Shown here in pieces: positions 54,224-63,072 of a DNA stretch of 64,000 nucleotides (positions are counted from its first letter, which is position 1; each line of letters opens with the position of its first letter). This stretch comes from Primorskyibacter flagellatus (GTDB taxonomy: Bacteria; Pseudomonadota; Alphaproteobacteria; Rhodobacterales; Rhodobacteraceae). The stretch spans positions 124,001 through 188,000 of the forward strand of contig NZ_FWYD01000003.1 of the NCBI RefSeq assembly GCF_900176485.1, in the 5' to 3' direction. Below the pieces are notes generated by a model, which made no database searches, had not been told where the DNA came from, and worked only from the letters and a program-made list of their open reading frames with translations. A program made the translations under genes and the position numbers.

Positions 54224-54316
54224 AAACTTTAGTCTCCTTCAGGCGGGCAGGACAGATCGGGGCTGGTATGCGCCGCACGGCCCACTACAATAGCGACGAG
54301 GCAAGGGATTCAAGGC

Positions 54317-54823
54317 ATGAGCCAACGCAACACCAGCACTTACGGATTCGCGCGCACATCGTCCTTGTTGCGCAGCCGGATCAGCAAGGCCAGCGAAAGC
54401 CGCGGTTTTGCGCAATCGCGTGTGCTGACCCATTGGGCCGAGATCGCCGGCGAAGACGTCGCGGCGATGTCCCGTCCGGTCGAGATCAGCTATGGCCGTG
54501 CCGGCATGGGGGCCACCTTGACGCTGTTGACCACCGGTGCCCAGGCACCGATGCTGGAAATGCAGAAGGAAACCATTCGGGGACGGGTCAACGCGGTCTA
54601 CGGCTTCAATGCCATCGCGCGGATCCGGGTTACGCAAACGGCCGCCACAGGCTTTGCCGAAGGGCAGGTGCAATTTACCCATGCGCCCAAAGCCACTCCC
54701 AAGGTGCCCGATCCGACCATCACCCGCGCCGCCGCAGAGACCGCGGACGGTGTTGCTGACGAGGGGCTGCGCGCCGCTCTCGAACGGCTAGGACAGAACG
54801 TTCTGTCCCGGCCTAAACGCTAA
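54317..54823 (+). CDS. DUF721 (DciA-like) domain-containing protein
   Basis: A 168-residue protein whose first 100 residues match the DUF721/DciA family (SRVLTHWAEIAGEDVAAMSRPVEISYG near 34-60). DciA proteins load or support the replicative helicase DnaB in bacteria lacking DnaC. The C-terminal 60 residues are poorly conserved. It is the first gene of a three-gene run with dsbA and a CoA-transferase, divergent from mutY with a 91-bp gap. Confidence 0.83.
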   Translation: MSQRNTSTYGFARTSSLLRSRISKASESRGFAQSRVLTHWAEIAGEDVAAMSRPVEISYGRAGMGATLTLLTTGAQAPMLEMQKETIRGRVNAVYGFNAIARIRVTQTAATGFAEGQVQFTHAPKATPKVPDPTITRAAAETADGVADEGLRAALERLGQNVLSRPKR

Positions 54824-54845
54824 AACACCAAACTGGAGGTCACGT

Positions 54846-55484
54846 ATGACCCGCATTCTTTCCACCGCAGCCGCTGCGCTGTTTCTTGCAACCGCCGGGC
54901 TTGTCGCCGTTCTGCCCGCAACGGCACGCGCGCAGACAGCGGCCGAAGACCCCCAGATCGAGATTGTCGAAATGGTGCAGGGCGCCGAGAACGCGCCGGT
55001 GACCGTGATGGAATACGCGTCTTTCACCTGCCCGCATTGCGCCAACTTTCACGAGGGGCCGTATAAGCAGCTTAAGGCGGATTATATTGATACCGGCAAG
55101 GTCAAGTTCGTCTTCCGCGAGGTCTATTTCGACAAATACGGCGTCTGGGCGTCGATGATCGCGCGTTGCGCGGGGCCAGAGAAATTCTTCGGCATCACCG
55201 AACTGATGTTCAAGGGCCAGAGCGAATGGGCCCGTGCGGGCGGCGATGGGGCCATCGCCGGAGAGCTGCGCAAGATTGGTTTGCTGGCTGGCATTGAAAA
55301 TGATGCACTTGACGCCTGCCTGAACGATGCAGGCAAGTTGCGTGCGCTGGTCGCATGGTATCAGGAAAACGCAACCGCCGATGATGTGAGCTCGACGCCC
55401 ACGCTGTTCATCAATGGTGAAAAGCACCCCAATATGAACTACGCAGAGCTGTCGGCCCTGCTGGACGAAGCACTGGCGGAATGA
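54846..55484 (+). CDS. DsbA family thioredoxin-like oxidoreductase
   Basis: A 212-residue periplasmic protein with signal MTRILSTAAAALFLATAGLVAVLPATARA. The active site CPHC is in ASFTCPHCANFHEG near 57-70, and the cis-Pro is in STPTLFINGEK near 183-193. It belongs to the thiol:disulfide interchange group found in many alphaproteobacteria and may oxidise or isomerise envelope proteins. GGAGGT precedes the start. It overlaps the CoA-transferase gene by 4 nt. Confidence 0.9.
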   Translation: MTRILSTAAAALFLATAGLVAVLPATARAQTAAEDPQIEIVEMVQGAENAPVTVMEYASFTCPHCANFHEGPYKQLKADYIDTGKVKFVFREVYFDKYGVWASMIARCAGPEKFFGITELMFKGQSEWARAGGDGAIAGELRKIGLLAGIENDALDACLNDAGKLRALVAWYQENATADDVSSTPTLFINGEKHPNMNYAELSALLDEALAE

Positions 55485-56605
55485 GCGTTTCGGCCCCGAA
55501 CGGGCCGCTGGCCGGTCTGAAGGTCATCGAACTCGCCCGTATTCTGGCCGGCCCCTGGGCCGGTCAGACCCTTGCGGATCTGGGTGCCGACGTCACCAAG
55601 GTCGAGGCTGCGGCTGGCGATGACACGCGCGCCTGGGGCCCGCCCTTCATCGACCGCGAAGGCGAGCGGACGGCGGCCTATTTCCATGCCTGCAATCGCG
55701 GCAAATCCTCTGTCGTGATTGATATTGCAAGCGCCGATGGTCAGGCGGAACTGCGCGCTTTGGTCAAGGATGCCGACATCCTGATCGAGAATTTCAAGGT
55801 CGGCGGGTTGGCGAAATACGGGCTGGATTATGCCAGTCTTTCGCAGGTCAATCCTGGCCTTATCTATTGTTCGATCACCGGTTTCGGGCAGGACGGTCCC
55901 TATGCGCATCGGGCGGGCTACGACTACATCATTCAGGGCATGTCCGGTCTGATGTCGATCACCGGCGATCCCGATGGCCAGCCGCAGCGCGCGGGCGTGG
56001 CGATCACCGATCTGTTCACCGGGCTGTATTCGGTCACCGGTATTCTGGCGGCGCTGCACCAGCGCGGCCAGACCGGCAAGGGACAGCATATCGACATGGC
56101 GCTGCTGGATTGCGCGGTGGCTGCCACGGCGAATCAGGCGATGAATTATCTTGCGACAGGTACGTCGCCGGGACGCATCGGCAATCTTCATCCCAATCTG
56201 ACGCCCTATCAGGTGTTTGACTGCTCGGATGGCCATATCATCATCGCTACCGGAAATGACGGACAGTACCGCAGGCTTTGTGCGGCCTTGGGGCTGGACG
56301 CGTTGGCCGAAGACCCTGCCTACCTGACCAACGCGGACCGCGTGCAAAACCGCGAGGAACTGACCCGGCACCTGACCGAGGCGACGCGCCGTTTCGACAA
56401 GCTGTCCCTGCTGGCGGCCTGCGAAGCACAGGGCATACCGGCGGGCCCGATCAACGACATGGCCGAGGTCATGGCCGACCCCCAGATCCAGTCCCGCGGC
56501 ATGCAGATCGCACCCGATGGCATACCCGGCATCCGCTCGCCCTTTCGCTTCTCGGACGCCAATCTGGCGCTGGATCGCGCCTCGCCTAAGCTGGGCCAGT
56601 CCTGA
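55481..56605 (+). CDS. CaiB/BaiF family CoA-transferase
   Basis: A 374-residue family III CoA-transferase. The opening GLKVIELARILAGPWAGQTLADLGADVTKVE is diagnostic; the catalytic Asp should lie in the NQAMNYLATG-to-DGHIII region or in RGQHIDMALLD near 205. Family members move CoA between short or aromatic acids. Its start overlaps the dsbA stop (ATGA). The physical link to dsbA and DUF721 does not hint at its substrate. Confidence 0.93.
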   Translation: MSVSAPNGPLAGLKVIELARILAGPWAGQTLADLGADVTKVEAAAGDDTRAWGPPFIDREGERTAAYFHACNRGKSSVVIDIASADGQAELRALVKDADILIENFKVGGLAKYGLDYASLSQVNPGLIYCSITGFGQDGPYAHRAGYDYIIQGMSGLMSITGDPDGQPQRAGVAITDLFTGLYSVTGILAALHQRGQTGKGQHIDMALLDCAVAATANQAMNYLATGTSPGRIGNLHPNLTPYQVFDCSDGHIIIATGNDGQYRRLCAALGLDALAEDPAYLTNADRVQNREELTRHLTEATRRFDKLSLLAACEAQGIPAGPINDMAEVMADPQIQSRGMQIAPDGIPGIRSPFRFSDANLALDRASPKLGQS

Positions 56606-56739
56606 GGGGCGCACTGTCGGTTCGCACTGCACCCTCTCAAGCGGACAGTCTGGTGGGGCTGCGCAAGACCGTGGCGTCACATTCGTGGCGGCGATGACGC
56701 AAGACATTTCGCCACAAGAACGATGGCCGAAGTCAGCGT

Positions 56740-57399
56740 CTAAAGATGCGTCTGCGCGAATTGCCGGTCCGGCGTTTCCAGATGCGGCGTCGCGTTGAAC
56801 TGGGTCAGCGCCAGACCGGTGGACAGCGGCTGCCACGCATGCAGCGATGTGTTCTTGATCGCCAGGCAGGCATGCGAAAACGCCGCCATATCCAGCCGCA
56901 TCGTCACCCGCATCGCCATGCCGATCAGTCCGCCCGAGGTCACGACAATGGCCCGGCCGTCTCCTGCGGAGATCTCGTGCAGCGCTTCACCGACGCGGTT
57001 TTCGAAATTGTCAAAGCTCTCCGGCGCGCCCTTCAGCATGCCATCTTTCCACGCCCCGAAAAGCTGTGGCAGGTGGTCGATGAACCCTTCGCGGTCCTCT
57101 GGCACCGTTTGACCGTGCTGTTCGGCGAATAGCTGCGCCATGGTGAAATATTCCAGCTCGTTCAGGCGCGGATCGCGGACCGTTTCCGCGACACAATCAG
57201 GGTCGATGCCCTTGTTGGTCTCGACATGCCGCGTCAGCGTCCCGGTATAGCTGCGCGCAAATCGCTCGCCCGTTCCACGCAGATGCGCTCCCAGCCACCG
57301 GGCCTGCTGCCAGCCAAGATCGCTTAGCCGATCATAGTTGCGTTCGTCGCGGGCGGCGGTGTTGGCCTGACCGTGCCGGATCAGAATGACATGCGACAT
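56740..57399 (-). CDS. Histidine phosphatase family protein
   Basis: A 219-residue phosphoglycerate-mutase-like phosphatase. The phosphohistidine motif LIRHGQAN is at residues 6-13, the second Arg is in TGTLTRHVET near 53-62, the proton-donor Glu is in LNELEYF near 84-90, and the second His lies in VVTSGGLIG near 152-160, where the usual catalytic His (SHGG) is replaced by Ser-Gly-Gly. That substitution could reduce or change activity. The start has CGGAGC about eight nt before it. Convergent with the CoA-transferase gene. Confidence 0.85.
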   Translation of the reverse strand: MSHVILIRHGQANTAARDERNYDRLSDLGWQQARWLGAHLRGTGERFARSYTGTLTRHVETNKGIDPDCVAETVRDPRLNELEYFTMAQLFAEQHGQTVPEDREGFIDHLPQLFGAWKDGMLKGAPESFDNFENRVGEALHEISAGDGRAIVVTSGGLIGMAMRVTMRLDMAAFSHACLAIKNTSLHAWQPLSTGLALTQFNATPHLETPDRQFAQTHL

Positions 57400-57589
57400 G
57401 TGAGTGCTCCGTTTCCTTGGGCTGACGCAATAGGGGAGCGTCGCGCGGAAGGGAAGGGTGGCAAAGGATTCCAGTTTCCATTTGCGTCCCTGCGGTCCGC
57501 CGGTGTTATGTCACACTCAGCAATCCGACATGTCGGCTGTGGGTTGCGCTGTCAGTCCGGTGTCGGAACGCGTCCATAAGGAAAGTGCC

Positions 57590-58489
57590 ATGAAACAGGA
57601 TGTAACGCTTCTGGATGGCTCTATCGGGCAAGAGCTGGTCATCCGTTCGGCAGAGCCGCCAACACCATTATGGTCGACCTCTGTCATGGTCGAGCATCCG
57701 CAGCTTCTGCGAGAATTGCACGATGCGTATTTTAATGCCGGTGCCACGGTAGCGACCACCAATAGCTACCCGGTCGTGGCCGACCGTCTGCGCGCGGCGG
57801 GGATTGAGGATCAGTTGGACGCCCTGCTGCATCTTGCGGCGGGGGCGGCTGTTTCGGCGCGCGATGCGCATGGGGCAGGGCGCGTGGCGGGTGCCCTGGG
57901 GCCGCTGGCCGCGTCCTACCGTCCGGATCTGTGCCCGCCTGCGTCAGAGGCAGCGAAGGCATACCGCCCCACCGTCGCGGGACTTGCGCCTTTCGTGGAT
58001 CTGTTCATCGCCGAGACCATGTCCTCGGTCGATCAGGCCGATGGCGCGCTGCGCGCGATTGCCCGCAGCGGCAAGCCCGCTTGGCTTGCGCTGAGCGTGA
58101 TGGATGAGGACGGCACCCGCCTGCGCTCTGGCGAGCAATTGGAAGAGGTGGCATCGATTGTCGCCCGTCACGCCCCGCAGGCCGTGTTGATCAACTGCAC
58201 ACGGCCCGAATCCGTGGCCCCCGCGCTGGAAGTTCTGCGCGGGTTCGGCATGCCGTTCGGCGCCTTTGCCAACGGGTTTGTGCGGATCGCGGAGGCGTTT
58301 CTGCAAGACCGTCCGACAGTGGACGTGCTTCAGGACCGCGTGGATCTGACTCCCGCCGCCTATGCCGATTTTGCCATGGGCTGGGTCGATCAGGGCGCCA
58401 GTATTGTCGGCGGCTGTTGCGAGGTTGGCCCTGCCCATATCGCAGAGCTGGCCATGCGGCTGCGTACCGCAGGTCACCGCATCGTTTGA
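57590..58489 (+). CDS. Homocysteine S-methyltransferase family protein
   Basis: A 299-residue zinc-type methyltransferase barrel related to MmuM and the N-terminal domain of MetH. The zinc cysteines are in LINCTRPE near 199-206 and the double Cys in VGGCCEVGP near 278-286, and LDGSIGQEL near 8-16 is the entry motif. It could transfer methyl from S-methylmethionine or betaine-like donors to homocysteine. AAGGA lies about eight nt upstream of the chosen start. It is transcribed alone. Confidence 0.9.
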   Translation: MKQDVTLLDGSIGQELVIRSAEPPTPLWSTSVMVEHPQLLRELHDAYFNAGATVATTNSYPVVADRLRAAGIEDQLDALLHLAAGAAVSARDAHGAGRVAGALGPLAASYRPDLCPPASEAAKAYRPTVAGLAPFVDLFIAETMSSVDQADGALRAIARSGKPAWLALSVMDEDGTRLRSGEQLEEVASIVARHAPQAVLINCTRPESVAPALEVLRGFGMPFGAFANGFVRIAEAFLQDRPTVDVLQDRVDLTPAAYADFAMGWVDQGASIVGGCCEVGPAHIAELAMRLRTAGHRIV

Positions 58490-58642
58490 CTGAAAAATTA
58501 TAATGCCCCATGCATTTTTGATACGTCGACGCATTGGAGGCAGGACACAGGTTGTGAGGACGCAGGCGAACAGCGGCGTTATGCCGTGGGCTGTTGATGG
58601 TGCCGCTGGACGCTGCGCAACATGCGCAGTAAGCACGCTGTC

Positions 58643-59290
58643 ATGGCCAGCGATTACACCCCCCCGACCGATCCGCTAAATATCCTGCATGAAGACCACC
58701 AGATCGTAGTGGCCGACAAGCCAGCGGGCCTGCTGTCTGTGCCGGGCAAGGGCGAACATCTTGCTGACTGCCTGCTCACCCGGTTGCAAGAGGCCTTTCC
58801 CCAGACGCTGTTGGTGCATCGGCTGGATCGTGACACCTCGGGCGTCATGGTATTTGCGCTGACCCCGCATGCGCAACGCCATCTTGGGCTGCAATTCGAG
58901 AAGCGTCAGACGAAAAAGACCTATCTTGCCCGCGTCGCCGGGCGGCTGGAGCCGAAAACCGGTACGGTCGACCTGCCCATCGGCGTTGACTGGCCAAACC
59001 GTCCGCGCCAGATGATCGACCATGAAAACGGGCGCAATGCGCTGACCGATTGGCGTGTGATACGGGCGGATGATAGCGAAAGCCGCGTCCACCTGATGCC
59101 CAAGACGGGGCGAAGTCACCAGTTGCGGGTGCATATGCTGTCACTCGGCCACGCGATTCTCGGCGATCCGCTTTATGCCGCTGACAGCGTTGCAGAGCAT
59201 CCCCGGATGATGCTGCATTCTGAAGAATTGCGCCTGCGTCATCCCGAGGGCGGCATCGGCATGAAATTCCGCAGCCCGGCACCATTTTAG
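58643..59290 (+). CDS. RluA family RNA pseudouridine synthase
   Basis: A 215-residue pseudouridine synthase. The catalytic Asp is in HRLDRDTSGVMVFAL near 58-72, KKTYLARVAG follows, and the C-terminal LMPKTGRSHQLRVHM and GDPLYA match the RluA subfamily that modifies 23S rRNA or tRNA. It lacks an S4 domain. The start is uncertain: ATG at 58622 adds seven residues, and neither has a clear ribosome site. Confidence 0.92.
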   Translation: MASDYTPPTDPLNILHEDHQIVVADKPAGLLSVPGKGEHLADCLLTRLQEAFPQTLLVHRLDRDTSGVMVFALTPHAQRHLGLQFEKRQTKKTYLARVAGRLEPKTGTVDLPIGVDWPNRPRQMIDHENGRNALTDWRVIRADDSESRVHLMPKTGRSHQLRVHMLSLGHAILGDPLYAADSVAEHPRMMLHSEELRLRHPEGGIGMKFRSPAPF

Positions 59291-59341
59291 GGACAGCCGT
59301 AGTGCGTTTCCGCTGTTGAAATGCCCTCAGGACGTCGCCGA

Positions 59342-59370
59342 GCCGGAGTGGGGCATAGCCCCACCCCGGC
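59342..59370. terminator. Hairpin between convergent rluA-type and aldehyde dehydrogenase genes
   Basis: GCCGG-A-GTGGGGC-ATA-GCCCCAC-C-CCGGC: a long stem with one A/C mismatch and a 3-nt loop. It has no T run, so a bidirectional or Rho-assisted end is possible. Confidence 0.55.
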
Positions 59371-59381
59371 ACGCCAGTCGA

Positions 59382-60830
59382 TTATTCGGCGGCGTCGTTG
59401 GACCAGCCACCGACGGCTTTGACCTCCAGGAAATCCTCGATCCCCCAGACGCCGCCTTCGCGGCCGTTGCCGGATTGCTTCATGCCGCCAAAGGGCGCGC
59501 CGGCACCCCGGCTCTGACCGTTCATCTCGACCATGCCGGACCGAAGCTGTCGCGCCAGACGGTTGGCGCGTGCGCCATTCTGCGTCTGGACATAGTTGGT
59601 CAGCCCGTAAGGCGTATCATTCGCAAGACGAACCGCGTCCTCTTCCGTATCGAATTTCATCATCGACAGGACCGGCCCGAAGATCTCTTCACGGGCGATG
59701 GTCATGTCCGGCGTTACGTCGGCAAAGACCGTGGGGCGCACGAAAAAGCCGCGGTTCATGCCATCGGGCCGCCCCGGCCCACCTGCAACCAGCCGCGCAC
59801 CTTCGTCAATGCCCTTCTGGATCAGATCCTGGATCTTGCCGAACTGGGTCTCGTTCACGACAGGCCCGATATGGCGACCCTCTTCCGATGCAGGCCCCAC
59901 GGTGACGTTGTTGGCAACCTCTGTTGCGGTTTCGACAGCGCGATCATAGGCGGACGCCTCGACCATCATCCGGCTGGGTGCGTTACAGCTTTGCCCGGTA
60001 TTGTTCATCATGTGCAACACGCCGCGCTTCACGGCGGTTTCATCAGCGTCGGCGAAAATCAGGTTGGCGCCCTTGCCCCCCAGTTCCAGATGCACGCGTT
60101 TGAGCGTATCGGCAGCGGATTTGGAAATCAGCTTGCCCGCACGGGTCGAGCCGGTGAAGCTGACCATGTCCACATCCTCATGCGCCGAAAGCTGAGAACC
60201 AACGCCCGCGCCATCGCCATTCACAAGGTTGAACACGCCTGCCGGGAAACCGGCTGCATCCACCATCTCGGCAAACAGCAGCGCGTTCAGCGGGCTTTCC
60301 TCGGACGGTTTCAGCACCATCGTGCAGCCCGCAACAGCCGCTGCGATCACCTTCAGCGTGACCTGATTCATCGGCCAGTTCCACGGGGTGATCAGCGCCG
60401 CCACACCCACCGGTTCATAGATGATACGATCGTTCGGCGATTGGTCGTTGAGCTTGCGGACGAAATCGAATTCCTTCGCGGCCCGGATGAAATTCTGGGT
60501 GTGGAAGGTTCCGGCACCGACCTGTTGGCTGCGCGCCATGTCAATTGGTGCGCCCATCTCGACGCTCATGGCCTGTGCCATTTCTTCCGCACGGTCGTTG
60601 TATATCTCCAGCAGCTTCTCGACCAGCGCGATGCGCTGCGCGGGGTCGGTTGCCATCCAAGCAGGAAACGCGGCTTTGGCAGCGGCGACAGCGGCATCGG
60701 TGTCAGCCTGTCCGCCCAGCGAGATCACCGCGCAGGGTTCCTCGGTCGTGGGGTTGATGACCTGATGATCGCGACCCTCTTTCGGATCCACCCATTCACC
60801 GTTGATGTAGAATTGTCTTTTCTCGATCAT
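59382..60830 (-). CDS. Aldehyde dehydrogenase family protein
   Basis: A 482-residue NAD(P)-dependent aldehyde dehydrogenase. The cofactor region ITPWNWPMNQVTLKVIAAAVAGCTMVLKPSE is near 141-172, FTGSTRAGK near 220-228, the general base Glu in LELGGKGAN near 247-255, and the catalytic Cys in NNTGQSCNAPSRM near 275-287. AGGAGGT precedes the chosen start; the longest frame adds 31 residues. It is divergent from a peroxiredoxin gene, 135 bp away. Substrate unknown. Confidence 0.93.
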   Translation of the reverse strand: MIEKRQFYINGEWVDPKEGRDHQVINPTTEEPCAVISLGGQADTDAAVAAAKAAFPAWMATDPAQRIALVEKLLEIYNDRAEEMAQAMSVEMGAPIDMARSQQVGAGTFHTQNFIRAAKEFDFVRKLNDQSPNDRIIYEPVGVAALITPWNWPMNQVTLKVIAAAVAGCTMVLKPSEESPLNALLFAEMVDAAGFPAGVFNLVNGDGAGVGSQLSAHEDVDMVSFTGSTRAGKLISKSAADTLKRVHLELGGKGANLIFADADETAVKRGVLHMMNNTGQSCNAPSRMMVEASAYDRAVETATEVANNVTVGPASEEGRHIGPVVNETQFGKIQDLIQKGIDEGARLVAGGPGRPDGMNRGFFVRPTVFADVTPDMTIAREEIFGPVLSMMKFDTEEDAVRLANDTPYGLTNYVQTQNGARANRLARQLRSGMVEMNGQSRGAGAPFGGMKQSGNGREGGVWGIEDFLEVKAVGGWSNDAAE

Positions 60831-60965
60831 TGCTTGACCTCCTGAGTTTCCGCGGCACTCTGTCACTGCAAGACATAACCCGCAAGCGACCGGTTTTAAC
60901 CCGGCTGCGGATAAATATATCATTGTTACAACGTTTCGCCTTCATACTCGCAAAGGAGTTTCCTC

Positions 60966-61619
60966 ATGGGCTTGCGCATCAACGATACAGTGCCTGATTT
61001 CACAGCAGAAACCGATCACGGAACGATTCAGTTCCATGACTGGATCGGTGACAACTGGGCAATCCTGTTCAGTCACCCCAAGGATTTCACCCCGGTCTGC
61101 ACGACCGAGTTCGGTGCGGTTGCCCAGCTTTCCGACGAATGGGAAAAGCGCGGCACCAAGGTGATCGGCGTGTCTGTCGATAGCGTCGAAGAGCATAAGG
61201 GCTGGAAAAAGGATATCGAGAAGGTCGCGGGTACCAGCGCCGGTTTTCCGATCATCGCCGATGACGGGCTGGAAGTGTCCAAAGCCTTCGACATGCTGCC
61301 CGCCGAGGCCTATATGCCCGATGGCCGCACCCCGAATGACAGCGCCACCGTGCGCGCCGTCTTTATCATCGGGCCGGACAAGAAGCTGAAACTGTCGATG
61401 ACCTACCCGATGAATGTGGGGCGCAACTTTGCTGAAGTGCTGCGCGCACTGGACGGGTTGCAGACGGCGGCCAAGCATACGATCGCGACCCCGGCCAACT
61501 GGAATGTCGGTGATGACGTCGTCATCCCCACCAGCTTTGACGAGGCTGCCGCGAAAGAGAAGTTCGGAGAGTTCAAGACCGTCCTTCCCTATCTGCGCAT
61601 GGCCAAGACACCCGGCTGA
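60966..61619 (+). CDS. Peroxiredoxin, 1-Cys (Prx6) type
   Basis: A 217-residue thiol peroxidase of the Prx6/AhpC-TSA family. The peroxidatic cysteine is in SHPKDFTPVCTTEFG near 36-50 (Cys45), the conserved Arg is in the RNFAEVLRALD stretch, and there is no second conserved Cys, consistent with 1-Cys action. AAAGGAG precedes the start. It removes hydrogen or lipid peroxides in the cytosol. A strong terminator follows. Confidence 0.95.
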   Translation: MGLRINDTVPDFTAETDHGTIQFHDWIGDNWAILFSHPKDFTPVCTTEFGAVAQLSDEWEKRGTKVIGVSVDSVEEHKGWKKDIEKVAGTSAGFPIIADDGLEVSKAFDMLPAEAYMPDGRTPNDSATVRAVFIIGPDKKLKLSMTYPMNVGRNFAEVLRALDGLQTAAKHTIATPANWNVGDDVVIPTSFDEAAAKEKFGEFKTVLPYLRMAKTPG

Positions 61620-61640
61620 CCCAAATGTGACCTGATCGGT

Positions 61641-61676
61641 CCGGAGCGGGCACTGATGTCCGCTCCGGGCTTTTTT
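61641..61676 (+). terminator. Rho-independent terminator behind the peroxiredoxin gene
   Basis: CCGGAGCGG-GCACTGATGT-CCGCTCCGG-GC followed by six T, 20 bp past the stop. Confidence 0.93.
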
Positions 61677-61742
61677 GTGTTGTGATTATGACATTGCCCT
61701 GATTCTATCCTCCGACCCATCGGGCATAGACGGAGGAACGGA

Positions 61743-62783
61743 ATGACACGCGACAGCATGCAGCTTGGCGATGCGACGATCGCACCGGGAACGCGCCAGA
61801 CGGTGGATCTGCCGGTCAGCGTGTTGTCGGATCACACGCCGGTCAATATGTCAGCGCATGTCATTCACGGCCGAAAGGATGGTCCGGTGATGTTCGTGTC
61901 GGCGCTGGTACATGGGGACGAGGTGATCGGTGCCGAGATCGTGCGCCGCCTGTTGCGCGCGGCCCCGGTGCAACGGCTGTCCGGTACGCTGATCGCTGTG
62001 CCGATCGTGAACGCATTCGGGTTCATTTCGCAATCGCGCTATCTGCCTGACCGTCGCGACCTGAACCGGTCCTTTCCCGGCCATTCCGAAGGATCGCTGG
62101 CCGCGCGATTGGCGCATCTGTTCCTGACGGAAATCGTTCAGCGCTGCGATGTCGGGATAGATCTGCATTCTGCCGCTGTGGGGCGCACCAATCTGCCACA
62201 GATCCGCCTGACGCCCGGCAATGACCGGCTGCGCGAATTGGGCGAGGCGTTTGCCGCCCCGGTCACCATGACATCGAAACTGCGAGACGGCTCGCTGCGG
62301 CAAGAGGCCAAGGCGCTTGGCGTTGACGTGTTGCTATACGAGGCGGGCGAGGGGCTGCGTTTTGACGAATATGCCGCGCGGGCAGGGGTGTCGGGGATCC
62401 TGCGGGTCATGCACAAGCTTGGCATGGTCGGGGCAAAAGGTGTGCCCCGTGCACGACGCCAGCCCGTCTATTGCGAGCGGTCAAGCTGGTCACGGGCACC
62501 TATGGGCGGTTTGCTGCGGACTTTGAAAGCCAGTGGAGACTATGTAGAAGAGGGCGCGGTTCTGGGTCTGATCTCTGACCCGTTCGGCGAGGCCGAGACC
62601 GAAGTGATCGCCGACGCGCCGGGCATCGTGATCGGCCGAACCAACCTGCCGATTGTCAACGAGGGTGATGCGCTGTTTCACATCGGATTGGCGAAGAAGA
62701 TCGCCCATGCCGAAGCCGCGTCGCAAGGCATTGCCGAGACGATGGACGCAGCACCGCTGTTTGATGAGGACGAAATCATCTGA
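61743..62783 (+). CDS. Succinylglutamate desuccinylase/aspartoacylase family protein (M14)
   Basis: A 346-residue zinc amidohydrolase of the AstE/AspA family. The metal motif is VHGDEVIGAE near 58-67 (HxxE), DLNRSFPG near 103-110 holds the substrate Arg, and DLHSAAVG near 140-147 the third ligand. The C-terminal quarter resembles a biotinyl-like swivelling fold. It could remove an acyl group from an N-acyl amino acid. I considered the N-acetyl-diaminobutyrate deacetylase DoeB, but the N-terminal half does not clearly match and it is 28 kb away. Confidence 0.87.
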   Translation: MTRDSMQLGDATIAPGTRQTVDLPVSVLSDHTPVNMSAHVIHGRKDGPVMFVSALVHGDEVIGAEIVRRLLRAAPVQRLSGTLIAVPIVNAFGFISQSRYLPDRRDLNRSFPGHSEGSLAARLAHLFLTEIVQRCDVGIDLHSAAVGRTNLPQIRLTPGNDRLRELGEAFAAPVTMTSKLRDGSLRQEAKALGVDVLLYEAGEGLRFDEYAARAGVSGILRVMHKLGMVGAKGVPRARRQPVYCERSSWSRAPMGGLLRTLKASGDYVEEGAVLGLISDPFGEAETEVIADAPGIVIGRTNLPIVNEGDALFHIGLAKKIAHAEAASQGIAETMDAAPLFDEDEII

Positions 62784-63072
62784 ACGCGCGGAGGTGGATT
62801 TAAGACGACCGGCAGCCGACATTCATTTTTGTGGAAGTGTTTGGCCCCGGCGTGCCTTCCGGGACCAATGGCGCGCCCTTCCCTTGGGTGGAAGATTGCG
62901 CCGGAATCTTGCTGAGTGTTGGGAGACAACATGGCAGCATTTTCGAACACGAGTTCTGCCCCAACGTTGCGATGATTTGGTTAGCAAAGGGTTAGCAAGC
63001 CGCGTCCCTCGACGCAAAAAAAGGCCCCGGTTTTTTGACCGGGGCCTTTCGTGTCACTTAAACGGAGCGGCT
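62784..63072. other. 289-bp gap before pnp (3' side)
   Basis: It separates the M14 gene stop from the convergent pnp stop. It contains the pnp terminator at 63014-63049 and a short direct repeat GGTTAGCAA at about 62978-62997. No gene is seen. Confidence 0.4.
63014..63049 (-). terminator. Rho-independent terminator of pnp
   Basis: On the minus strand AAAGGCCCCGG-TCAAAAAA-CCGGGGCCTTTTTTT: an 11-bp stem with a T run, 23 bp past the pnp stop. Confidence 0.93.

Noticed and set aside
61743-62783. DoeB/EutE N-acetyl-diaminobutyrate deacetylase for the ectoine-like module
   Set aside because: It belongs to the right family but sits 28 kb from the module, and its N-terminal part did not look like DoeB. 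Kept as a general M14 deacylase.
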